From contig JAGAUC010000275.1 of NCBI GenBank assembly GCA_017621015.1, positions 1-8,137 of the forward strand: a stretch of 8,137 nucleotides of DNA. The letters run 5' to 3'. Under the pieces are notes generated by a model that worked only from the letters and a program-made list of their open reading frames with translations, searched no databases and had not been told where the DNA came from. Source of the stretch: Clostridia bacterium. Its GTDB lineage: Bacteria; Bacillota; Clostridia; Oscillospirales; CAG-272. The number at the start of each line of letters is the position of its first letter. Within the stretch, counting starts at the first letter, position 1. The position numbers were made by a program, and so were the translations under genes. This document shows positions 1 through 4,124 of the stretch, piece after piece.

Positions 1-637
1 CGGGATAGCCGACGTCCTCGGGAAAGGCGCGCTGAAACAGATCGTCAAGGCCGATGCGGAGCATAAAGAGGTTGAGGCGCTTTTTCAGCAGCCAATCGAT
101 CTCGGTCTGCCAATCCGAAAGGCTCCAATGCTCGGCCTGAAAGCGGTGCAGGCTTCGGTGCGCAAAGTAGCGCAGACCGCGGTATTCAAAGCGCGGCGAC
201 TCGGTAAGGTCGATGCCGGAAAGGGGCAGGTCGGTCCTACTCAGACGGTCGCCGTCCCAAAACCAATGGCAGTCGCAAAACCGCTCAAAATAGCGGTAGA
301 CCGCATAGATGGTGGAGCGGGGACGTCCGCCGGCAAGGATGAGCGTCGGTTTGCCGTCGACCTCTGATGTTCGTATGCAATAATCATCGGTTCCGTAGCG
401 AATGCCAAAGGACTCTGCGGCGCCCGAAAGATATAGGTCGGCCACGGCGTGATTGGCGGCATCGCTACCGATCAGAATGACGGCGTCGGTGAGCGGCGAA
501 AGCTTGTCTGCCTCGCGGTCGGTAAGTACCGTCACCTTTGCGTCGGAAACTCTTTGTGCCAGATCGGCAAAGGTGCTTGCGGCGATCTCAAAGGCGCGGT
601 GGGCGCGGGCGGGGCGTATGATAGTCAGTCGTTGCAT
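1..637 (-). CDS. Glycoside-hydrolase-like protein, N-terminal part (runs off the left edge)
   Basis: An uninterrupted minus-strand frame starts at ATG 637 and is still open at the window edge, giving 212 residues. It begins MQRLTIIRPA and has no obvious signal peptide. Residues around 100-130 (AGGRPRSTIYAVYRYFERF, then CHWFWDGD) resemble the small N-terminal alpha/beta domain that precedes the catalytic barrel in alpha-glucuronidases (GH67, GH115) and alpha-N-acetylglucosaminidases (GH89). The next segment (SPRFEYRGLRYF, WQTEIDWLLKKRLNLFMLR) resembles the first strand and helix of such a TIM barrel. The catalytic residues lie outside the window, so substrate and exact family cannot be assigned. 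An SD site (AAGGTG) overlaps the stop codon of the upstream lipoprotein gene, so the two are probably co-transcribed and translationally coupled. Lack of a signal peptide suggests a cytoplasmic enzyme acting on imported oligosaccharides. The glycoside hydrolase reading is from remembered family motifs; the coding call is firmer. Confidence 0.72.
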   Translation of the reverse strand, partial: MQRLTIIRPARAHRAFEIAASTFADLAQRVSDAKVTVLTDREADKLSPLTDAVILIGSDAANHAVADLYLSGAAESFGIRYGTDDYCIRTSEVDGKPTLILAGGRPRSTIYAVYRYFERFCDCHWFWDGDRLSRTDLPLSGIDLTESPRFEYRGLRYFAHRSLHRFQAEHWSLSDWQTEIDWLLKKRLNLFMLRIGLDDLFQRAFPEDVGYP

Positions 638-646
638 AGCGTCACC

Positions 647-787
647 TTAGGGGTTCGAGGGCAGCGGAATGATGGGGAAAACGATGCTCGCGGGCTCGGT
701 GGTGGTTTCCTCATGACCGTTTCTGCCGCATCCCACGGAGAAGACAAGGGCAAGACACAAAAAGCCTATCAGGATCATTCGTTTCAT
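647..787 (-). CDS. Small predicted lipoprotein (46 aa)
   Basis: This short gene runs from ATG 787 to TAA 647. It begins MKRMILIGFLCLALVFSVGC: a basic N-terminus, a hydrophobic stretch, then a lipobox-like SVGC with Cys20 as the probable lipidated residue. The -3 residue is Ser rather than the usual Leu, so the lipobox is acceptable but not ideal. The mature peptide is only about 27 residues: a Thr/Glu-rich stretch (EETTTEP) followed by a hydrophobic proline-containing tail ending PIIPLPSNP. A strong SD site (GGAGGA, 793-798) sits 5 nt before the start, and a near-consensus promoter lies just upstream. The glycoside-hydrolase-like gene starts 9 nt after the stop. No function can be assigned. 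It could be an anchor or substrate-capture peptide, or a remnant of a longer solute-binding lipoprotein. The promoter, SD and lipobox together make it a credible gene. Confidence 0.7.
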   Translation of the reverse strand: MKRMILIGFLCLALVFSVGCGRNGHEETTTEPASIVFPIIPLPSNP

Positions 788-792
788 AAGCA

Positions 793-798
793 TCCTCC
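793..798 (-). promoter_or_regulatory. Ribosome binding site of the small lipoprotein gene
   Basis: GGAGGA read on the minus strand, 5 nt before ATG 787. It is a strong SD and the main support for translation of a gene this short. Confidence 0.8.
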
Positions 799-819
799 AA
801 ATGTTTGATTTCCGTGTTT

Positions 820-848
820 ATTATAGCATATCCTTTTTTAAAAGTAAA
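820..848 (-). promoter_or_regulatory. Sigma-A-type promoter for the lipoprotein / glycoside-hydrolase unit
   Basis: On the minus strand there is a -35 box TTTACT (843-848), a 17-bp spacer, and a perfect -10 box TATAAT (820-825) preceded by TGC, which makes an extended -10. Transcription would begin near 812-814, giving a 5' leader of about 25 nt that holds the SD site. No operator palindrome is evident around it. Confidence 0.85.
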
Positions 849-884
849 CCGCTCTTTGGATTTTCTCTGTCCATTTCTTTGAGC

Positions 885-914
885 TTGCAGAGGAGGGGTC
901 AGCCTCCTCTGCAA
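885..914 (-). terminator. 12-bp hairpin downstream of the three-gene cluster; possible terminator without a clear T-tract
   Basis: The 12-nt arms at 885-896 and 903-914 (TTGCAGAGGAGG and its exact complement) enclose a 6-nt loop. It lies 14 nt beyond the stop codon of the 115-aa gene and before the lipoprotein promoter, which is where a terminator would be expected. On neither strand does a U-rich run follow, so it may instead protect the 3' end of the message or be a dispersed repeat. The inverted repeat itself is certain; its role is inferred. Confidence 0.6.
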
Positions 915-927
915 ATCCCGGGCACGG

Positions 928-1275
928 TTATTTGTACAAAAGCAGGAGAAGCAGTAAAAGGATAATGTCGTCATCCGATTGGTTTTGCGAAAGCAGAAGA
1001 AGGATGCCGAGAATGAGAAGCTCCTCGGTGCCAATGTCGCCGAGAAGGCCGCCGCGCGGCTTTGGCGGAAGAAGGGAGGAGAGAAAGGTGGGGACGGCGG
1101 GGCGGCCTTGTGGCGTTTGCCGCTCCGCTTGTGGCGGCTCGGTCTGTTCCGGGGGCGGCTCGTCAATGAGGGGAGCCTCGGGCGCGGCATCTGCGTCGGG
1201 AAAGGCGTGGCCACTGTAGTTTTCGGGAATGCGATAGGGAACTTCACGGTCTTGAGATTCGGAACGGAAATACAA
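928..1275 (-). CDS. Hypothetical protein with proline-rich middle and leucine-rich C-terminal helical hairpin (115 aa)
   Basis: I do not recognise a named family. Translation starts at TTG 1275, the only plausible start in this frame, with the SD GAGGTG 6 nt upstream and overlapping the TGA of the preceding gene. Residues 1-30 are polar and charged. Residues about 30-75 are rich in Pro, Glu and Gln (IDEPPPEQTEPPQAE) and probably disordered. The C-terminus has two short, very hydrophobic segments, about 82-95 (TEELLILGILLLLS) and 103-115 (IILLLLLLLLYK), joined by an acidic turn (SDDD). Each is too short for a normal transmembrane helix, so a membrane-inserted or self-assembling helical hairpin is more likely. 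Different Leu codons are used across the run of eight leucines, so it is not a simple-sequence expansion and is probably under protein-level selection. It is the last gene of a three-gene unit. Confidence 0.72.
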   Translation of the reverse strand: MYFRSESQDREVPYRIPENYSGHAFPDADAAPEAPLIDEPPPEQTEPPQAERQTPQGRPAVPTFLSSLLPPKPRGGLLGDIGTEELLILGILLLLSQNQSDDDIILLLLLLLLYK

Positions 1276-1284
1276 GCTCTCACC

Positions 1285-1701
1285 TCACTGTAATTTCAGA
1301 TTTTTGAGCATATCGCCAAGCTTCCCGAGGCGTGTGATGTAGTCGATGGCCTCGCATCGGGATTCGCTGAGGTAGGGACGAAGGGCAAGAAGGAGGGCGG
1401 TCCGCTTATCGGTTGACGCTTTTTTTGTCCCCTCACCGCCTGTGGCGGTGCTGAGGGCAGCGACTACCTCCGGAAGCTTTGCCATCAGTGCGGGGTTTGA
1501 GAGAGCGGCCGTGAGAGGGTCGGCGGCAGGTGGGGTCTCCTCGGTGGGGGTGTCCGAGACCTCGGCGGAGACGGGGGTGGCTGCTTCAGTTGCGGTGGCT
1601 TTCAGCGTTGCGGCAAGGTTTGACAGACGGGAAAGCAGCTCTTTATCTTGCAAAAGTGTCTCAATTGGGTTTGTTTCTGCGCTGTTGGTTTGGTTGTCCA
1701 T
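1285..1701 (-). CDS. Hypothetical protein with an internal duplicated helical motif (138 aa)
   Basis: No named family is recognised. ATG 1701 is preceded by GAGG, which overlaps the TGA of the upstream gene. Two related segments are visible: about 12-34 (PIETLLQDKELLSRLSNLAATL) and about 61-83 (PLTAALSNPALMAKLPEVVAAL). They share the pattern P-hydrophobic-xxx-L-x-D/N, then spaced hydrophobics ending in a hydrophobic-A-hydrophobic helix. Between them lies a Thr/Ala/Glu/Pro-rich linker. The C-terminal 40 residues (KRTALLLALRPYLSESR, then a Leu/Lys/Gly-rich helix ending MLKNLKLQ) form a separate basic amphipathic helical region. There is no signal peptide. The composition suggests an all-helical protein that binds partners or oligomerises, but nothing shows an enzymatic activity. 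As the middle gene of a coupled unit it probably works with its two neighbours. Confidence 0.78.
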   Translation of the reverse strand: MDNQTNSAETNPIETLLQDKELLSRLSNLAATLKATATEAATPVSAEVSDTPTEETPPAADPLTAALSNPALMAKLPEVVAALSTATGGEGTKKASTDKRTALLLALRPYLSESRCEAIDYITRLGKLGDMLKNLKLQ

Positions 1702-1708
1702 AGAAGCC

Positions 1709-1930
1709 TCACGATTTTTTGGGAGGATTTTTCAGTTGCTCGGCGGCGCGGGCAATGTCCGCGTCGGTGGCGTCGCGAAGGGCGCGGCGGATGCTGGCCA
1801 CGTCATTGGGGCTGATCTGGAAGGAGGAAAGGTCAAGTCCGGAATTGGTGGCAAGGGAGCGGATGAGGTTTTTCAGCTGCTCGTCATTTAAAGAGAGCAT
1901 TCGGTTGATGGCGGTGCGGTCTAGCTGCAT
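1709..1930 (-). CDS. Small helical hypothetical protein, first gene of a three-gene cluster (73 aa)
   Basis: The protein begins MQLDRTAINRMLSLNDEQL and is predicted by eye to be two or three amphipathic helices, ending in a Lys/Pro tail (NPPKKS). Two in-frame ATGs exist, at 1936 and 1930. The SD AAAGGAG is only 2 nt from the first but 8 nt from the second, so 1930 is chosen; starting at 1936 would add Met-Pro. No family name is recognised. The spacing of hydrophobic residues (LSLNDEQLKNLIRSL, VASIRRALRDATDADIARAA) suggests a compact helical domain of the kind used in small interaction or DNA-binding proteins, but no helix-turn-helix signature is evident. The next gene starts 7 nt beyond the stop with its SD over the stop codon, so translation is probably coupled. 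Confidence 0.75.
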   Translation of the reverse strand: MQLDRTAINRMLSLNDEQLKNLIRSLATNSGLDLSSFQISPNDVASIRRALRDATDADIARAAEQLKNPPKKS

Positions 1931-1978
1931 AGGCATCTCTCCTTTGGCGGTATTTTTAACAGCATATGCAGCTTTCAG

Positions 1979-2014
1979 CGAAAACGTACGCCTCGGATCC
2001 TTCGGCTTTTTTCG
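1979..2014. other. Imperfect inverted repeat in the divergent intergenic region
   Basis: CGAAAA (1979-1984) pairs with TTTTCG (2009-2014), and inside it GCC (1990-1992) pairs with GGC (2004-2006), leaving a GGATCC-containing loop. It lies in the probable leader of the minus-strand cluster and just upstream of the plus-strand -35 box. The pairing is broken and AT-rich outside, so it could be chance; a leader structure or weak regulatory site is possible. Confidence 0.25.
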
Positions 2015-2021
2015 AAAGGGG

Positions 2022-2050
2022 TAGACAAATTATGATAATTGTGATATAAT
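2022..2050 (+). promoter_or_regulatory. Strong sigma-A-type promoter for the lipid kinase / phosphoesterase unit
   Basis: The -35 box TAGACA (2022-2027, five of six consensus bases) is followed by a 17-bp spacer and a perfect -10 box TATAAT (2045-2050) with TG one base upstream, making an extended -10. Transcription should start near 2057, so the message has a short leader carrying the SD at 2077-2081. The spacer and flanks are very AT-rich. Confidence 0.88.
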
Positions 2051-2076
2051 TATTATATATGTCAAAAATATGCGAC

Positions 2077-2081
2077 GGAGG
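2077..2081 (+). promoter_or_regulatory. Ribosome binding site that fixes the lipid kinase start
   Basis: GGAGG ends 7 nt before ATG 2089. An in-frame ATG at 2059 lies at the predicted transcription start and could not be translated from this promoter, so 2089 is the start. Confidence 0.85.
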
Positions 2082-2088
2082 AATACTC

Positions 2089-3072
2089 ATGAAACATATC
2101 TTCATACTGAATCCGGCTGCGGGCAAGCGCGGAAGAGCGGACGAGTTTGAGCAAAGCATCCGTGCCATCGCTACGGAAAAGGGGATTTTCTTTGAGATCC
2201 ATCACACGGATGAGGTGGGGGATGCCTCGGTGTTTGTGAGGGAGTATTGCCTTCGCGAGCCGGAGACGGTGCTTCGTTTTTATGCGTGCGGCGGGGACGG
2301 TACGCTGGGCAGAGTGGTGAGCGGCGCGGTGGGTGCCGCCAATGCCGAGGTAGCGGTGGTGCCGATCGGAACGGGCAACGATTTTGTGCGTGTTCTCGGC
2401 AAAAATGAGGACTTTTTGGACATTGCCGCGCAGATCGAGGCCGAGGCTACGCCCTTTGACGTGCTTCAATGGAACGATAAATACTGTGTGAATATGATCA
2501 ACATCGGCTTTGACGGTGAGGTGGCCGCCCGCGTGAGCGAGGGACGCGGCCGCGTGCCGGGAAAGCTGGCCTACATATACGGCGTGGCGTGTGAGTTCTT
2601 TAAGATGAGCAAGGCCAAGTTCCGTTGTGTGATGGATGGTGTGGACATGGGTGAGCGGGCGGTCCAGCTTTCACTTTATGCGGGCGGCGGCTTTTGCGGT
2701 GGCGGCTTTCACGCCGCGCCTTATGCCGATCTGCACGACGGGCTGATGGACGTTTGCTTTGTTCGTCCGGTCAGCCGTCTTACCCTTATCCGTGTGATCG
2801 GAAGCTACCGCAAGGGCACGTATCTGTTAAATGAGAACAATCGAAAATATTTTGAATATTACAAGTGCTCCGATGTAAGGCTTGCGTTTGATAAGCCCCA
2901 GCGCATCTGCGTGGACGGCGAGATCGAGGTGTGCGATTCCTTGCATCTCTCGGTGCTTCCCGGGGCGGTTCGCATTGTCGTGCCCAAGGGGGCGACCTCG
3001 CCGTATGAGCGGGTCCCCGAGTCGCCGTATGTGCAGACGGTGGCATCCCCACGCGAGGAATTGCCGGTATAA
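2089..3072 (+). CDS. Diacylglycerol/lipid kinase, YegS/BmrU/DgkB family (327 aa)
   Basis: This is an ATP-dependent lipid kinase of the DAGK catalytic-domain family, expected to phosphorylate diacylglycerol or a related lipid at the inner face of the membrane and so return it to phospholipid synthesis. The N-terminus holds the family motif NPAAGKRG (8-15). The nucleotide-binding loop GGDGTLGRVVSG begins at 68 and the PIGTGNDF motif at 92-99. INIGFDG (137-143) starts the C-terminal beta-sandwich, and the late VDGE motif (275-278) is the usual acidic site. Length fits the family (about 290-330). The last 30 residues form a Pro/Ser-rich tail with a small repeat (SPYERVPESPYVQTV) not typical of the core fold. 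The gene is first behind a strong promoter, and the metallophosphoesterase gene follows after 5 nt. Lipid specificity (diacylglycerol, undecaprenol-like or other) cannot be read from sequence. Confidence 0.93.
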   Translation: MKHIFILNPAAGKRGRADEFEQSIRAIATEKGIFFEIHHTDEVGDASVFVREYCLREPETVLRFYACGGDGTLGRVVSGAVGAANAEVAVVPIGTGNDFVRVLGKNEDFLDIAAQIEAEATPFDVLQWNDKYCVNMINIGFDGEVAARVSEGRGRVPGKLAYIYGVACEFFKMSKAKFRCVMDGVDMGERAVQLSLYAGGGFCGGGFHAAPYADLHDGLMDVCFVRPVSRLTLIRVIGSYRKGTYLLNENNRKYFEYYKCSDVRLAFDKPQRICVDGEIEVCDSLHLSVLPGAVRIVVPKGATSPYERVPESPYVQTVASPREELPV

Positions 3073-3077
3073 AGAGC

Positions 3078-3590
3078 ATGAACGTTGTTGTTTTCTCGGA
3101 CAGTCACGGCAGGGAGGCCTACATTCGCGAGATGATGCAGAGGGTGCTTGCGTGCGGTGACCGACCGACGCACGTCCTTTTCCTCGGTGACGGACTTACC
3201 GATCTTGGACGCACGAAAGAGCTTGACGCAGAGTCGGTGCTGGCTGTGCGCGGCAACTGTGATCTTTTGGCCGGCGAGGAGCCCGAGACACGAATCGTGG
3301 GGCTTGGTCCGTATCGCGCTCTTATGATGCACGGGCACACGCTCGGTGTGAAGCACGGGCTTGCCGGTGCGGTGGCGCTTGCCGTGCGCGAGGACGTAGA
3401 CCTGCTTTTGTATGGACATACTCACGAGCCGTTTGAGAAGGTGCTTGCCGTGGGGGAGCGCTTTGAGGGCATCCGCCCGGACAAGCCGCTTGTTATCTTT
3501 TGCCCCGGGGCGCTGAAGGACGGAAGCTTTGGGCGCATTTCGGTGACGGCGCAGGGAATCCTTGCCAGTCACGGAAATGTATTCGGTTAA
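3078..3590 (+). CDS. YfcE/MJ0936-type metallophosphoesterase (170 aa)
   Basis: This is a small calcineurin-like phosphoesterase that uses two metal ions to cleave phosphomono- or phosphodiesters. All five metal-site motifs are present and in order: FSDSHG (D8, H10), GDGLTD (D38), GNCD (N60), MHGHT (H85, H87) and YGHTHEP (H114, H116). Length is normal for the single-domain YfcE group. The start is ATG 3078, 5 nt after the kinase stop; the SD is weak (AAAGAG), so it may rely on translational coupling with the kinase gene. Enzymes of this group act on artificial phosphodiesters and their physiological substrate is usually unknown. Pairing with a lipid kinase could hint at a phospholipid-related or nucleotide substrate, but this is speculation. 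Its stop codon lies in the T-tract of the opposing spoVG terminator. Confidence 0.92.
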   Translation: MNVVVFSDSHGREAYIREMMQRVLACGDRPTHVLFLGDGLTDLGRTKELDAESVLAVRGNCDLLAGEEPETRIVGLGPYRALMMHGHTLGVKHGLAGAVALAVREDVDLLLYGHTHEPFEKVLAVGERFEGIRPDKPLVIFCPGALKDGSFGRISVTAQGILASHGNVFG

Positions 3591-3625
3591 AAAGAAAAAT
3601 ACCGATGCTTTTACACATCGGTATT
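3589..3625 (-). terminator. Rho-independent terminator of spoVG (possibly weakly bidirectional)
   Basis: A perfect 10-bp stem, AATACCGATG (3598-3607) with CATCGGTATT (3616-3625), encloses an 8-nt loop. Read on the minus strand it is followed by TTTTTCTTTTT (counting the stem's final Ts), a classic U-tract. Read on the plus strand the following sequence is only pyrimidine-rich (CTCTCT), so it may terminate the phosphoesterase message less well. The T-tract overlaps the phosphoesterase stop codon. Confidence 0.9.
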
Positions 3626-3643
3626 CTCTCTGAGAGGGCAGAC

Positions 3644-3949
3644 TTAAACGGGCTGCTCCTCGATCTCGGGGACCTCGGCTTGCTCCGCCTGGGCGGCAAG
3701 CTCGGCCTCGTACGCCTCGATCACAGCCTGCTCGAGCATACTGCGGAAGGGAGCGTTGATCGGATGTACGATATCTCTGTAGGTATCGTCCGGGTTTTTG
3801 CGGCTTGGCATCACGACAAAGAATTTTTCACGCGCGTGAATGATCTTGATGTCGTGAACGGCAAGCTGACCGTCGAAGGTGACCGATACGATGGCCTTCA
3901 TAGGACCCTCGTCAAAGGTCTTGCGGATTTTGATGTCTGTAATTTTCAT
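3644..3949 (-). CDS. spoVG: SpoVG family regulator (101 aa)
   Basis: SpoVG is a small conserved nucleic-acid-binding protein first described for its effect on spore septation and cortex in Bacillus and later shown to affect virulence, envelope and cell-division genes in other Firmicutes. The family signatures are clear: an N-terminal MKITDIKIRK strand, AIVSVTFDGQLAVHDIKII, FFVVMPSRK, and YRDIVHPIN before the C-terminal helix. The Ala/Glu-rich acidic tail (EAELAAQAEQAEVPEIEEQ) is variable in the family. ATG 3949 is chosen because AAGGAG (3957-3962) lies 7 nt upstream and the protein then begins exactly where SpoVG proteins do; an in-frame ATG at 4018 would add 23 unrelated residues and fall upstream of the likely transcription start. 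The gene stands alone, convergent with the phosphoesterase and divergent from murC. Its presence points to a spore-forming ancestry. Confidence 0.96.
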   Translation of the reverse strand: MKITDIKIRKTFDEGPMKAIVSVTFDGQLAVHDIKIIHAREKFFVVMPSRKNPDDTYRDIVHPINAPFRSMLEQAVIEAYEAELAAQAEQAEVPEIEEQPV

Positions 3950-3991
3950 ATTCCGTCTCCTTGGAGAATAAATTGGTGTCACTTTACTGTT

Positions 3992-4007
3992 ATCAGTATA
4001 TACTGAT
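3992..4007. promoter_or_regulatory. Perfect 16-bp palindrome, candidate operator
   Basis: ATCAGTATATACTGAT is its own reverse complement over all 16 bases. It covers the likely -10 region of the spoVG promoter and lies upstream of the likely murC promoter. This is the geometry of a repressor binding site, although the regulator is unknown. Confidence 0.6.
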
Positions 4008-4025
4008 TTTGTGAACATTGTTCAA
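3997..4025 (-). promoter_or_regulatory. Probable spoVG promoter
   Basis: On the minus strand TTGAAC (4020-4025) and TATATA (3997-4002) are separated by 17 bp, each matching four of six sigma-A consensus bases. A TATACT box two bases further is an alternative -10 with a 19-bp spacer. Bacillus spoVG uses sigma-H; I see no convincing sigma-H boxes here. Both boxes are embedded in palindromes. Confidence 0.5.
4012..4024. promoter_or_regulatory. Perfect 13-bp palindrome TGAACA-T-TGTTCA, candidate operator
   Basis: Six-base arms mirror around a central T at 4018. The site overlaps the likely -35 boxes of both spoVG (minus) and murC (plus), so one bound protein could control both directions. It resembles but does not match the Gram-positive LexA box, which has four bases rather than three between GAAC and GTTC. 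Confidence 0.55.
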
Positions 4026-4040
4026 ACGGTGTGGGATATT
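4012..4040 (+). promoter_or_regulatory. Possible murC operon promoter
   Basis: TGAACA (4012-4017) and GATATT (4035-4040) are separated by 17 bp, and TG one base before the second box gives an extended -10. Each box matches four of six consensus bases. Transcription would start near 4047, leaving a leader of about 78 nt with alternating A- and T-runs. Confidence 0.4.
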
Positions 4041-4113
4041 TTTGTGAATTAATGTACAATTTTTTTGTTATTTTGCCCGTTTTTGGGAAAAAAAGCGGTT
4101 TTTTCTGTAAAAA

Positions 4114-4119
4114 AAGGAA
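4114..4119 (+). promoter_or_regulatory. Ribosome binding site favouring the GTG start of murC
   Basis: AAGGAA, continuing into GGGG, lies about 6 nt before GTG 4125. The alternative ATG 4179 has no comparable site. Confidence 0.55.
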
Positions 4120-4124
4120 GGGGT

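Noticed and set aside
449..808. Plus-strand frame across the lipoprotein and hydrolase genes
   Set aside because: The minus strand has a near-perfect promoter, SD sites and protein motifs; this frame has none.
979..1293. Plus-strand frames opposite the three-gene cluster
   Set aside because: The minus-strand genes have proper SD sites and coupled junctions; the plus-strand translations are Arg/Gly-rich shadows without SD sites.
1990..2012. Rho-independent terminator ending in six Ts between the divergent promoters
   Set aside because: The possible stem before the T-run has only about three to four pairs, and no plus-strand gene ends there.
2059..2088. An upstream in-frame ATG that would lengthen the lipid kinase by 10 residues
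   Set aside because: It lies at the predicted transcription start and has no SD; GGAGG at 2077-2081 and the family N-terminus fit ATG 2089.
3950..4018. A 23-residue N-terminal extension of SpoVG from ATG 4018
   Set aside because: It overlaps the promoter palindromes, is unlike SpoVG, and the internal ATG 3949 has a perfect SD.
4013..4023. LexA (SOS) box GAAC...GTTC
   Set aside because: Gram-positive LexA sites have four bases between the half-sites; here there are three, so it is reported only as an unassigned palindrome.
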